Notes: generated by a model from the letters alone, not told the origin. Counted from the stretch's first letter, positions 25,675-35,141 are shown. The stretch: 64,000 nt of DNA from Chitinophagales bacterium (GCA_041392475.1 JAWKLZ010000003.1:331501-395500); one strand, 5' to 3'. A program made the numbers and translations.

Positions 25675-27234
25675 GTGGGCTGTGAAAAAGTGCTTATCAA
25701 TTGTTTATTTTGTTGCCAGAAAGTACTCAATCATTCTCAAAACCCTACTGCTATCAAACAACTACCTACACACATTGCAGCCTCTCAAATCGCTCAACAG
25801 CTTCAATTGGAGGTGAATGACTACGAAATCAAGCATTTGCCTAAAAATGAATCTTTTATAGCCATTGTAAATGCCCTGCCTGACCATCTCGAAATATTGG
25901 TACTTCACCGATTGTTGGCTGATTTTGAGGGAGAAATAAAAATTACTTCTCTCGCCAAAGCTCTGGTTAAGGATTTGGAAGACCAGTTTTCTCAGTCAAA
26001 AGACCGTACAACTGCTCATGTTATTGTGAATGATTTGCTGACCCAAAAATGGAAAACCCCCAAAAAGTACCATCAAAGCAAACGGTTTACCCAGATTATT
26101 CGAGAAGCAAAATTGGGAATCGTGCCTATACATTTGAGGCTAAAACCATCTGTGCAAGAAGAAATAAATACACCTCTTGTGTCATTGAGAATAGGTAGAT
26201 TGATAAAAGTGAAAGAACAGGAAAAGTTTGAAAAAGGGCGAGATTTTCGGCAATTTATTCGCTCCAAAATTATTGCCTTGCGCTCTTCATTGGAGATGAA
26301 GCAGCTATATCTCAATCCTTTAGATCCCTCAAGTCCCAAAGCTGAAATTGTTCCTCCGATTGCAGCGAAATTACTAGAACAAGACATTGCTAATATCAAA
26401 CCAAAAGGCTTGCTAACTACTCGTGGAGATTACGAAGTGTTGATTGCCAACGTCAATGATATTCCAAATGTACTCCAAGAAATCGGACGTTTGCGGGAGA
26501 TTACCTTTCGGGCGGTGGGAGAGGGAACAGGGAATAGCCGTGACTTGGATGAATACGATTTGTATTACAAACAGTTGATTATCTGGGACAACAAAAATAA
26601 ACGCATTGTAGGCGGTTATCGAATTGGAGAAGGAGATTACATTTTTGAAAAGTTCGGCATTGAAGGCTTTTATATCCACAGTTTATTTAAAATCAAAAAA
26701 GGATTCTTCCCTATCCTACAAAAATCTATTGAGTTAGGCCGTTCATACCTTGTGCCTGAATACCAAAAAGAACGATTGCCTTTATTTTTGTTGTGGAAAG
26801 GCATTTTGTATTTTTTGCTTCAAAATCCTCAATATCAATATATCTATGGGCCTGTGAGCATCAGTAAATATTACTCCAATATTTCTAAAAGCCTGATTGT
26901 CGCTTTTGTGAAGAAGTTTTACTTCAACAAGCAATTGGCTAAATACCTGAAACCCCGTAAACCCTTCAAAGTGAAAACGAAGGAAATAGACCTCAAAGCT
27001 TTGATGCGAAACTTCAATGGCGAACTGCAAAATCTCGATAACTTCGTAGAAGATATTGAACCAGAACACTTTAAGATTCCTGTTTTGTTCAAGCAATATG
27101 TCAAACAAAACGCTCGATTCATCAGCTTCAATGTGGACCCAAATTTTTCGGATGTTTTGGATGGGTTTATGATATTGGCTATCAAGGATATTCCTGCCTC
27201 AACTTTGGAGGCATTGAAGCAGGAAAAGGTTTGA
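25675..27234 (+). CDS. OlsF-like acyltransferase: degenerate PlsC-like domain plus GNAT N-acyltransferase
   Basis: A 519-residue protein. Residues about 230-430 are an N-acyltransferase of the OlsB/GlsB (putative hemolysin) type: EIGRLREITFRAVGEGTG, LDEYDLYYKQLIIWD, GGYRIGEGDYI, GRSYLVPEYQKERLPLFLLW and YGPVSISKYYSNISK. Residues about 50-225 follow the outline of a lysophospholipid acyltransferase, with IVNALPDHLEILVLHRLLADF where the H-x4-D motif should be and LGIVPIHLR later. The catalytic motif is not intact. This order matches the bifunctional OlsF proteins that make ornithine or glycine lipids. The start is uncertain: no ATG exists before residue about 205, and GTG at 25675 or 25690 is most likely. 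Confidence 0.78.
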   Translation: MGCEKVLINCLFCCQKVLNHSQNPTAIKQLPTHIAASQIAQQLQLEVNDYEIKHLPKNESFIAIVNALPDHLEILVLHRLLADFEGEIKITSLAKALVKDLEDQFSQSKDRTTAHVIVNDLLTQKWKTPKKYHQSKRFTQIIREAKLGIVPIHLRLKPSVQEEINTPLVSLRIGRLIKVKEQEKFEKGRDFRQFIRSKIIALRSSLEMKQLYLNPLDPSSPKAEIVPPIAAKLLEQDIANIKPKGLLTTRGDYEVLIANVNDIPNVLQEIGRLREITFRAVGEGTGNSRDLDEYDLYYKQLIIWDNKNKRIVGGYRIGEGDYIFEKFGIEGFYIHSLFKIKKGFFPILQKSIELGRSYLVPEYQKERLPLFLLWKGILYFLLQNPQYQYIYGPVSISKYYSNISKSLIVAFVKKFYFNKQLAKYLKPRKPFKVKTKEIDLKALMRNFNGELQNLDNFVEDIEPEHFKIPVLFKQYVKQNARFISFNVDPNFSDVLDGFMILAIKDIPASTLEALKQEKV

Positions 27235-27264
27235 CTGAGGGAGGAAAGTCGTGATTTGTGGGAG

Positions 27265-27297
27265 AGAAAACGGAAGTTTTCAAAACTTCCGTTTTCT
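27265..27297. repeat. 33-bp palindromic repeat, copy 1
   Basis: AGAAAACGGAAGTTTT at 27265-27280, one central base, and its complement at 27282-27297 form a 16-bp perfect inverted repeat between the acyltransferase and typA. It is a sister of the palindrome at 35089-35121, with paired substitutions. It may serve as the terminator of the acyltransferase gene. Confidence 0.85.
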
Positions 27298-27361
27298 GTG
27301 TGTGAAACTAAACTTAACAATTTGATTTTAAACTACCATACAACTTTAAAGCAAAAAAGCG

Positions 27362-27369
27362 TACCTTTG
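27362..27369 (+). promoter_or_regulatory. Candidate -7 element for typA
   Basis: TACCTTTG matches TAnnTTTG exactly and lies 68 bases before the typA ATG. A -33 TTG is not obvious at the ideal distance. Confidence 0.45.
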
Positions 27370-27437
27370 CGCCCCGATTGGAGTAACAAAACAGAAGTTA
27401 CAACTTCTAAACAATACAATATCAAATTATTAGCATT

Positions 27438-29249
27438 ATGCAGCTTAGAAATATTGCGATTATTGCCCACGTAGATCACGGGAAAACGACTCTCGTAGAT
27501 AAAATGCTTATCACTGGGCATCTTTTTGAAGCACACGAAAAGGTGGGCGAACTGATTATGGACAGCAATGATTTGGAGCGAGAAAGAGGTATCACCATTC
27601 TCTCTAAAAACGCTTCGGTACGCTACAAAGATTACAAAATCAACATTATTGACACACCTGGTCACGCCGACTTTGGAGGTGAGGTGGAGCGTGTGTTGAA
27701 CATGGCAGATGGGGTTTTGCTTTTGGTGGATGCTTTTGAAGGGCCGATGCCGCAAACTCGATTTGTACTACAAAAAGCATTGGAATTGGGATTGAAGCCA
27801 ATTGTGGTTATCAACAAGGTGGACAAAGAAAACTGCCGTCCTGATGAGGTGCATGATGCGGTATTTGAATTGATGTTCAATTTGGACGCTACAGAAGAGC
27901 AGTTGGATTTTCCTACCGTTTATGGTTCTGCAAAACACAATTGGATGGCAGAAGATTGGATGGAGCCAACGGACAATATCAACTATTTGTTGGATGCTAT
28001 TGTAGAGCATATTCCTGCCCCAAAAGTGGGTGAAGGAACAACTCAAATGCAAATTACTTCTTTGGACCACTCTCCATACATTGGTCGTATTGCGATTGGA
28101 CGTATAGAAAGAGGAACAATTGAAGCGAATCAGCCTATCAATTTGGTGAAGCGAGATGGTAGTTTGCAGCGTTCAAGGGTCAAAGAATTGTATGTTTTTG
28201 AAGGTCTTGGCAAGAAAAAAACAGATAAAATTGAAGCGGGTGAAATTGGCGCAGTAGTTGGTATTGAAGGATTTGAGATTGGAGATACCATTGCAGATTT
28301 TGAAAATCCAGAAGGATTGCCACCGATTACCATTGACGAGCCTACGATGAGTATGTTGTTTACCATCAACAATTCTCCGTTTTTTGGTAAAGAAGGTAAA
28401 TTTGTGACTTCTCGACATATCAAGGATAGATTGGACAAAGAACTGGAAAAAAACTTGGCTTTGCAGGTAAAAGATACTGGTTCTGCTGACTCTTTTATGG
28501 TGTATGGTCGAGGTGTTTTGCACTTGTCTGTGTTGATCGAAACGATGCGTCGTGAAGGGTATGAGTTGCAGATTGGTCAGCCTCAGGTATTGATAAAAGA
28601 AATTGATGGCAAAAAATGTGAACCGATTGAAGAATTGACCATTGATTTGCCCGAAAAAGTATCGGGAACTGCTATTAACATGGTGAACCAAAGAAAAGGA
28701 GAGATGTTGGCGATGAACCTCAAAGGTGATAGAACGATTTTGGAGTTTACAATTCCTTCAAGGGGGATCATTGGATTGAGAAATGAAATGCTAACTGCAA
28801 CAGCTGGTGAGGCAATCATGTCGCATCGCTTCAAAGAGTATGCGCCATGGAAAGGCGATATTCCTTCTCGTATCAATGGTTCGATGATTTCGGGCGAAAC
28901 AGGTACGGTCATTCCTTATGCGCTTGACAAGCTGCAAGATAGAGGTAAGTTTTTTGTAGATCCTGGTGAAAATGTTTACACGGGTCAAGTGGTTGGCGAA
29001 CATTCACGTGGCAATGATTTGGTGGTGAAAGTAAACAAAACCAAAAAATTGTCCAACGTTCGTGCATCGGGTTCGGATGACAAAGCCAAGATTGCTCCTG
29101 CCATTAAGTTTTCATTGGAAGAAGCACTTGAATACATTCAGGAGGATGAATATGTAGAAGTTACACCTCAATCTATTCGTTTGAGAAAAGTCTATTTGGA
29201 CGAGAACGAAAGAAAAAGGTTCGGAAAGAAGATTTTAGTAGAAGGATAG
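27438..29249 (+). CDS. typA: Translational GTPase TypA/BipA
   Basis: A 603-residue ribosome-associated GTPase. The G motifs are complete: AHVDHGKTT (P loop), RERGITI (switch I), DTPGHADF (switch II), NKVDK and GSAK. EF-Tu-like domain 2, EF-G-like domains III and V, and the TypA-specific C-terminal domain (RGIIGLRNEMLTATAGEA, then a Lys-rich NKTKKLSNVRASGSD) follow. Length and order are standard. The family aids 50S assembly and growth under stress or cold. A strong terminator lies 60 bases downstream. Confidence 0.97.
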   Translation: MQLRNIAIIAHVDHGKTTLVDKMLITGHLFEAHEKVGELIMDSNDLERERGITILSKNASVRYKDYKINIIDTPGHADFGGEVERVLNMADGVLLLVDAFEGPMPQTRFVLQKALELGLKPIVVINKVDKENCRPDEVHDAVFELMFNLDATEEQLDFPTVYGSAKHNWMAEDWMEPTDNINYLLDAIVEHIPAPKVGEGTTQMQITSLDHSPYIGRIAIGRIERGTIEANQPINLVKRDGSLQRSRVKELYVFEGLGKKKTDKIEAGEIGAVVGIEGFEIGDTIADFENPEGLPPITIDEPTMSMLFTINNSPFFGKEGKFVTSRHIKDRLDKELEKNLALQVKDTGSADSFMVYGRGVLHLSVLIETMRREGYELQIGQPQVLIKEIDGKKCEPIEELTIDLPEKVSGTAINMVNQRKGEMLAMNLKGDRTILEFTIPSRGIIGLRNEMLTATAGEAIMSHRFKEYAPWKGDIPSRINGSMISGETGTVIPYALDKLQDRGKFFVDPGENVYTGQVVGEHSRGNDLVVKVNKTKKLSNVRASGSDDKAKIAPAIKFSLEEALEYIQEDEYVEVTPQSIRLRKVYLDENERKRFGKKILVEG

Positions 29250-29307
29250 ATTCGAAGTTACAAGGTAATAATTGCAATACATAAGATGCAGTGCATAATA
29301 TGCTATG

Positions 29308-29350
29308 AAGGAGATTGGATTCAATTTATTTGGTCCAATCTCTTTTTTTT
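29308..29350 (+). terminator. Rho-independent terminator of typA
   Basis: GAGATTGGA (29311-29319) pairs with TCCAATCTC (29334-29342), with a 14-base loop and eight T residues directly after (29343-29350). Confidence 0.88.
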
Positions 29351-29617
29351 GTAAAAGTTTTGTATAATTTTGATCTTCTTAGCAAAACATTCTAAATTTA
29401 TTAATTTAGGTATGTTATTTGTTATATTGAGTTTTCGGGTTTATCCCATTTTATATTTGGTGTTTTCTTCAATAAGCAGCGATTAACAATGATTCTTCAA
29501 TAGTAAAGACAACTACTTATCCTAATTGCCTAATATCCTACAATCCTCTTACTCAAAAAATGTCTATATTGTTGAATTTGTTATGTGTGTTTATGCTGCG
29601 AAAAGTCGAGTAAGAAT
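29351..29617. other. Non-coding region upstream of the histidine kinase
   Basis: AT-rich. It contains TATAATTTTG, whose last eight bases TAATTTTG (29365-29372) fit the Bacteroidota -7 consensus, right after the typA terminator. No other structure or reading frame is convincing. If that promoter is used, the kinase mRNA has a leader of about 240 bases. Confidence 0.35.
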
Positions 29618-30991
29618 ATGAGTCATTGGAAAAGCAATATACCGGACTATTTTCTAGAGGGCTATGAGTCTCTTTCTTTGGAAGTACAAAAAAAGTCACG
29701 TTATATATTTTTTACATCCATTATGATGATTGTTGTCATGGCAATCTCCATCCCACTTCATATTTATGAAGCAAGCGGAATTTACAAATACATAGGCGAT
29801 TTAGTTGGAATAATTGGCGGTTTTATTGCGCTTTATTTTATCCGCCACAAAAGGGTAGATATTTCTGCTTATGCATTGGTTTTTAGCACATTGATATTGA
29901 TAGTGATTCACAATATTGTCAATGATTATCTTTCCCCAGAAAAATTTCATTATCTGCGCTTATATGTCACTCTTTCTCAACTTTTTCTCATTTACCTGCT
30001 ATTGGGTTTGTTTGCCTTCAAAAGAGAACACATTGGATCCTACATTTTAGCCGCCTTGATGGTATTAGGGGTTCATTTTGCAGTAATTGTAGTTAAGTCC
30101 TACGGTGGTTTTGCGAATGTACTGCCCGAGATGTGGGTAGCGTATATTGTTGGCAATATTGGGGTGATTGGCTGTGGGTATGTATCGTATTTGATTTTTG
30201 CCTTGTCAGAAGCACTCATTGAAGTAGCTGAAAAAGAGGCAGATGCTGCTAAGCAACAAAATGAAGAATTGGAGAACATCGTAACGGCACGTACAGTTGA
30301 ACTGCAGCATACCAACGAAGACCTCCGACAGTTTGCGTATGTGGCTTCGCATGACCTCAAAGAACCTCTGCGAATGGTCAGCAGTTTTTTAGGCTTGATT
30401 GAAAAACGCTTGAATGGCAAGGTGAAGGAAGACCAAGAATTGAAGGAGTTTATCAACTATGCGGTGGATGGTACTCAGCGAATGGATGTCTTGATCAATG
30501 ATTTGCTTGCATTTTCTCGTGTGAATACCCGCAAAAAACCTTTTGAAAAGGTGAATCTCAATGAGGTATTGGATGTGGTCAAAATCAACTTGAAGGTCAA
30601 TATAGAAGAAACGAATGCGGTCGTAAATGTCAAAAAACTTCCAACGGTGAAAGCGGATCTCAATCAAATGATTCAACTCTTTCAAAACCTGATTTCGAAT
30701 GCCATCAAATACCGAGATAAAAATATGATTCCTATCATCAATGTTTTTTGTGAGAAAGTAGATGGGAACTATGAGATAAGGGTTTCGGACAATGGTATAG
30801 GAATTGCGCCTGAATACCACGAACGCATTTTTCAGGTGTTTCAACGTTTGCACAACCGCACAGAATACGAAGGAACGGGTGTGGGACTGGCAATTTGTAA
30901 ACGGATTGTGGATCGGCACGGTGGAACTATTGGCGTTGATTCAAAAGTGGGAGAGGGGAGTACGTTTGTGTTTACCTTGCCGAGAGGTTAG
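29618..30991 (+). CDS. Membrane sensor histidine kinase
   Basis: A 457-residue kinase. The ATG at 29618 (MSHWKSNIPDYFLEGYES) is preferred to the GTG at 29585. About six membrane helices (residues 28-200) lack a periplasmic domain of note. A coiled coil follows, then the dimerisation domain with the phospho-acceptor His in FAYVASHDLKEPLRMV, and the ATPase domain with NLISNAIKYRD (N box), DNGIGIAPEY (G1), FQVFQRLH (F box) and EGTGVGLAI (G2). The H box is of the phytochrome-like kinase type. No response regulator gene is nearby. Confidence 0.93.
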   Translation: MSHWKSNIPDYFLEGYESLSLEVQKKSRYIFFTSIMMIVVMAISIPLHIYEASGIYKYIGDLVGIIGGFIALYFIRHKRVDISAYALVFSTLILIVIHNIVNDYLSPEKFHYLRLYVTLSQLFLIYLLLGLFAFKREHIGSYILAALMVLGVHFAVIVVKSYGGFANVLPEMWVAYIVGNIGVIGCGYVSYLIFALSEALIEVAEKEADAAKQQNEELENIVTARTVELQHTNEDLRQFAYVASHDLKEPLRMVSSFLGLIEKRLNGKVKEDQELKEFINYAVDGTQRMDVLINDLLAFSRVNTRKKPFEKVNLNEVLDVVKINLKVNIEETNAVVNVKKLPTVKADLNQMIQLFQNLISNAIKYRDKNMIPIINVFCEKVDGNYEIRVSDNGIGIAPEYHERIFQVFQRLHNRTEYEGTGVGLAICKRIVDRHGGTIGVDSKVGEGSTFVFTLPRG

Positions 30992-31125
30992 TAGTGATTG
31001 GTGACTTGTTTCTAAAACTATTAACTGTCCATTTTTTGTGTGAAAAACAAGCCACCGTTTATGTAGTTTTTGCTGTAATATTCTATCAGCATTAACATTC
31101 TCCTCAATCCTTCAAACCCATCACC

Positions 31126-32841
31126 TCACTCCTTCAAATACACCACCTTTTCTGTCACTACTTGATTGCCTATCTGCAATTGACAAAAATAAGTGCCAAA
31201 AGGAACACTTAAACCCTGTCTATTTCTGCCATCCCACTGCAATTGGTGTTGCCCTGCAGATTGGTTTTCTTCGGCTGCCAAATGGGCTACCAACATTCCT
31301 GCGGTGTTGTATATTTTTGCAGAAACTTTGGAGGCTTGAGGTAGTGTATATTGAAGGCTGATGGATTCAGAAAAAGGATTTGGATAGGCGGTTATGCTCT
31401 TATTTTGAAGCGAAACCGTTGGCACATCCACCGTATTTGACAAAGATTCTACTGCGTCAATGGCCAATTGTAGGTGACCAGTGCTTGGACAAGGGTAAGC
31501 GTTTTGTGGACGTGTCCAATAAATAGCGACATTGATTTCTTGTGTTTTTCCAACCTGTAAATCCACTGGGCCCGAACTCATCACAAACCTTCTATCCGAA
31601 GGAACACTGTTGACCGAACACTCCGACCACTCTGTGGGATTCGAAGGGTCGCCATCATAGGCAAACCTTGTTGCCTCAGTTCCGCCATACCCATTGCCTC
31701 CCTTGGTCAAAGGAGTGCCGTCATTCCAAAGTCCTTGTAAATATCGATAGAAGCCAATCGGTTGAGTAGGAAAACCCCTTATTCCTTCATTCAACTCCAT
31801 ATACAATAAGGAAGTCATACCCAAATCTTCTCCAATTTCGTTTGTCAAGCCATTCAGAAAACGGACACCTATAAGCGGTGGAGTATTCCCATAGTCACCA
31901 TCAAAAGAATCTGCATTGTAGAAAAATCCTGTATTCAATTCGGGAATGCTTCCGAGATAGTCGTCGTCATATTGTCCCAAATCGGAATCCACATATAAGC
32001 CAACGTAGAAATCTCGGAACGAGTTTTGAGCAGCGCGAATCTTGTATTTGTAAAAAGTAGTGTTGTTCACCGCCTCTGTCGTACTCGCAAAAGAGTAGGC
32101 CAAACAACTTACTTCTACTCCTAGTGGTTCTGTTCCAGAGAAGGTGTGTTCATTGCCGATATCGTTCATGATCCACCAAGTCATTTCGGTAGGATAAAAA
32201 TCTGAAATATTGCTATCCAATACAGGATAGTCTCCTTTTGTCGGGTCGTAAATTTTGTCTCCATCTGCATCCCAAAAAGGGGCCAAGTCCTTGTTGGCTG
32301 GAAGAGTAAATGAATCAAAATGAGGGTTGTTTCTAGCGGGCCATCGCAGAACATCGGTGGGAATGGACGAAGCGGGCAAAGTACCGCCTGCATCCGCTAA
32401 GTCTGCTCTGAATTTGTTGATGTCAAATGATTTAACATGGAACAATTGGTCATAATCGTTGCAGACATCTGTGTTCAAACCTCCCATTGCCTGTGTTTCG
32501 TCAATGGGGCCCGCCCAAAAATCACTCCCTTCAACACTGTAAGTGCTAGCCGCCAACTTCAAATTTCCGCCCAAATCTTTCGCACCTATCCACAAGCCTA
32601 TTGAATACATAGAATGTTTTCCTGAACCTTTGGGAACTTCATAGCCAGAAGCAAAAGAAATAGGATCAAAGAACAAGGAGCCTGAATTGTAAATCCTTGC
32701 ATTGACATTGTTGGAGCGCATTTCAAGATTGGATAAAGGAGAATTGCAGTCCGCAGTTTGGGCAGAAAGTTGTTGGTTGCGACAAAAAGTGCTTGCCATC
32801 ATCAATAACAATAGAATCACAAGAGTTTTAAGAGTTGTCAT
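31126..32841 (-). CDS. Large secreted protein with T9SS sorting tail, function unknown
   Basis: 571 residues with a signal peptide (LKTLVILLLLMMASTFC). The body (about residues 30-470) has Asp-rich, calcium-binding-looking stretches such as FWDADGDKIYDPTKGDYPVL and WWIMNDIGNEH, and resembles uncharacterised Bacteroidota secreted proteins. I assign no enzyme family. The last about 85 residues are a FlgD-like T9SS tail: AYPNPFSESISLQYTLP, AKIYNTAGMLVAHL, GTYFCQLQIGNQVVTEKVVY. The tail is very similar to that of the neighbouring CRTAC1-like fragment, so one was probably copied from the other. Confidence 0.8.
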   Translation of the reverse strand: MTTLKTLVILLLLMMASTFCRNQQLSAQTADCNSPLSNLEMRSNNVNARIYNSGSLFFDPISFASGYEVPKGSGKHSMYSIGLWIGAKDLGGNLKLAASTYSVEGSDFWAGPIDETQAMGGLNTDVCNDYDQLFHVKSFDINKFRADLADAGGTLPASSIPTDVLRWPARNNPHFDSFTLPANKDLAPFWDADGDKIYDPTKGDYPVLDSNISDFYPTEMTWWIMNDIGNEHTFSGTEPLGVEVSCLAYSFASTTEAVNNTTFYKYKIRAAQNSFRDFYVGLYVDSDLGQYDDDYLGSIPELNTGFFYNADSFDGDYGNTPPLIGVRFLNGLTNEIGEDLGMTSLLYMELNEGIRGFPTQPIGFYRYLQGLWNDGTPLTKGGNGYGGTEATRFAYDGDPSNPTEWSECSVNSVPSDRRFVMSSGPVDLQVGKTQEINVAIYWTRPQNAYPCPSTGHLQLAIDAVESLSNTVDVPTVSLQNKSITAYPNPFSESISLQYTLPQASKVSAKIYNTAGMLVAHLAAEENQSAGQHQLQWDGRNRQGLSVPFGTYFCQLQIGNQVVTEKVVYLKE

Positions 32842-32885
32842 AAATTGGTTGGTTTAGTTCTTAAGATAATGAGATATTATGTATT

Positions 32886-33839
32886 TCAATCACGAATATA
32901 CACAATTTTTTGAACAACCAAACGATTTTCTACCTGCAATTGGCAAAAATAGGTACCAAAAGGAACACTCAAGCCTTTTGCATTTTTTCCGTTCCACTGC
33001 AATTCGTGCTGCCCTGCCGACTGTTCTTTTGAAGTGAGCAAATCAGCCACCAAAATCCCTGCTGCATTGTATATTTTTGCCGAAACGTTGGCGGTGTTTG
33101 GCAATTGGTATTGAATCGTAAGGTTTTGGCTGAAAGGATTGGGGAAGGTTTGGACTTGAAAATAAGCGGCTTCAACGCTCGTCAATGCAGTGGTTTCAGA
33201 TGCTTCAATAATGTGAATGTGTTGGTTGGTTTTGCCGTCAAAAATGCCTTCTTCGCTCGGCAATACTGTTTGTACTTTTCCGCCAGGCCATACGACTTCA
33301 ATTTTATCTATCTCGCTATGGTTCGCCAAGCCAAAATGTGCCGTAGTGCTGCTGTGTGATAAATGGCTGCTGCCGCTATCTATTTCCCGCACAAAGGTCT
33401 GTGCACCGACCGTTAGCCGAACTTTTGCGCCATAGCCATCTCTGTTGCTTTCTGTGCCTTCCAAACTGACTTTCAACCAATTCCCATCAGCAGCATCGTT
33501 TCGATACAACAAAAAATGGTCTTGGGCAATGCGTGGGTCTTGTCTTTTGAATTGGGTGTGATTGGCGATGTTGGCAACCAAAATGTCTAAGTCACCATCG
33601 TTGTCGTAGTCGCCTACTGCCATGCCTCTTGCGATGTCGGTATTGTCTAAGCCCACTGCTGCACCGATTTCTGTGAAACTGCCATTGCCATTGTTTTGGT
33701 AGAGGCGGTTGGGAATTTCGTAGTCGTTTTTGTCTTTGAGTTCGATGGCGGGAATGTAGCCGTTGGCAACGAATAGGTCGAGGTGGGTATTATGGTTGAA
33801 GTCGAAGAAGGCGGTGCCCCAGCTTATATCGTTTTGCAC
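32886..33839 (-). pseudogene. CRTAC1-like (FG-GAP/ASPIC-UnbV) protein, 3' part of an interrupted gene
   Basis: Encodes the C-terminal half of a CRTAC1-type surface protein. It has FG-GAP repeats (FFDFNHNTHLDLFVANGY, VGDYDNDGDLDILVAN), an ASPIC/UnbV domain (GYGAKVRLTVGAQTFVREID, SSTTAHFGLA, KIEVVWPGGK) and a T9SS tail ending KIVYIRD. It begins abruptly at NDISWGTAFF without a signal peptide. The matching N-terminal half lies beyond the insertion sequence at 35142-36058 on the same strand. The two halves together make a normal protein of about 620 residues, minus a short segment at the junction. Confidence 0.88.
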
Positions 33840-33858
33840 TCGAACCTCCCCCTGCCCC

Positions 33859-33869
33859 CCTCCAAAGGG
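33859..33869 (+). repeat. Left target-site duplication of the insertion sequence
   Basis: CCTCCAAAGGG directly abuts the left terminal inverted repeat. The same 11 bases follow the right one at 35062-35072. ISAs1 elements usually duplicate 8-10 bp, so one base of the match may be chance. Confidence 0.75.
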
Positions 33870-35061
33870 CAGGGCTAATCAGTTCTGAAAAAGTTGTATA
33901 TTTGACAAAAAGAATATGGCAAAGAGTTTATATGAAGCATTCGCAGAAGTAAAAGACACTCGAAATTCAAGTGGTCTTCGTCACCCATTACAACCTTTTT
34001 TAACAATGGTTACATTAGGCATTATGAGTGGTCGGAATGCGTATCAAGAATTAGCTAAATTTTTCAAAGGCAACCAAAAAGAATTGGTTGAATTATTTAA
34101 TTTAAAGCATGGTGTTCCAGGTTATACGCAAACGAGGACAATTCTGCGAGATATAGATTACGATTCACTTTGTAAAGCATTTACGGGTTGGGCACTCCAA
34201 TTTATTCCTCTTGAAGAAGGAGATTGGGTAAGTGGAGATGGAAAAGGACTCAACTCCACTGTGACCAATTGTCATAACTCTAAACAAAATTTCATCTCTA
34301 TGGTCAGCTTCTTTGCACAAAAAACAGGTACAGTCTTAGCTGTTAAACGCTATGAAAATGGCAAAGCAGCAGAAATGACCATGTTGCAAGATTTATTGTC
34401 GCAATTGAAAGGAAAAGGAGTAATTATCACCTTAGATGCCCTACATTGCCAAAAAAAACAGTTGCCACCATCATAGAAGATGAAAATGGCTATTGCATAC
34501 AAGTCAAACGAAATCAACGGAATCTATACAAACAAATAAAAATTAACATAGATTCCAACAAACCTATAAGTACACATTTTTCAAAAGAGAAAAATAGAGG
34601 TCGCACAGAAAATAGACTGGTTGAAATTTATGATGATATTACAGGTATAAGCCCTGAGTGGATTGGTCTTCAACGCATTATTCATGTACACCGATATGGT
34701 TATCGCCCTCAAAAGGACAAGAAAAAAGATGGACATTTTGATGAGCATCATTATTACATATTAAGTAAAGATACCGATGATGCAAAACAAGTAGCCCAAG
34801 GAATTAGAGCGCATTGGCATATTGAAAATAGATTACACTATGTCAAAGATGTTGTTCAGAATGAAGATAAGTCCAATATCAAAGGAGGATATGCAATTGA
34901 AAATCTTTCGCTTTTGAAAAATGGAGTTATCAATACATTCAGAATGAATGGTTTACAATCCATAAAGGAAGCCAATATTATTTTTGCCAACAAAATTAAA
35001 GAACTTTTCGGTATGCTTCAAGCACACTCATATTCATAAAAAATAGAACTGATTAGCCCTG
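33870..35061 (+). mobile_element. ISAs1-family insertion sequence, 1192 bp
   Basis: A complete element bounded by perfect 17-bp terminal inverted repeats (CAGGGCTAATCAGTTCT at 33870-33886 and its complement at 35045-35061) and flanked by direct repeats of about 10-11 bp. It encodes one transposase in two overlapping frames. Size and the CAGGGCT start fit ISAs1. It sits inside a short GC-skewed non-coding tract (CCTCCCCCTGCCCCCC on the left, GGGGGAATTTCCC on the right) that itself interrupts the CRTAC1-like gene, so at least two insertion events are stacked here. Confidence 0.92.
33916..35039 (+). CDS. ISAs1-family transposase, read in two frames
   Basis: Residues from 33916 give the DDE_Tnp_1-associated N-terminal region (YEAFAEVKDTRNSSGLRHPL) and the first two catalytic Asp residues (SGDGKGLNST and ITLDALHCQKK). 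The frame then ends at 34476. The rest (KTVATIIEDENGYCIQVKRN to HWHIENRLHYVKDVV with the catalytic Glu) is in the -1 frame from 34446 to 35039. The switch point is an A8 run at 34451-34458: a -1 slip or one extra A restores a full transposase of about 374 residues. This may be programmed slippage, a real inactivating deletion or an assembly error in the homopolymer. Confidence 0.85.
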
Positions 35062-35072
35062 CCTCCAAAGGG
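35062..35072 (+). repeat. Right target-site duplication of the insertion sequence
   Basis: CCTCCAAAGGG, identical to 33859-33869, directly follows the right terminal inverted repeat. Confidence 0.75.
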
Positions 35073-35088
35073 GGAATTTCCCTTGGCG

Positions 35089-35121
35089 AGAAAACCGAAA
35101 TTTCCAAAATTTCGGTTTTCT
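35089..35121. repeat. 33-bp palindromic repeat, copy 2
   Basis: AGAAAACCGAAATTT at 35089-35103 and its complement at 35107-35121 around a 3-base centre. Same length and frame as copy 1 at 27265-27297, with six or so differences, two of which are compensating pairs. Together with the C-rich tract now split by the insertion sequence it forms the foreign insert inside the CRTAC1-like gene. Confidence 0.85.
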
Positions 35122-35141
35122 GCTGTATGTATCGGATTCTC

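Noticed and set aside
25560..25730. 57-residue N-terminal extension of the substrate-binding lipoprotein
   Set aside because: It would put a long segment before the lipoprotein signal and lies upstream of the likely promoter.
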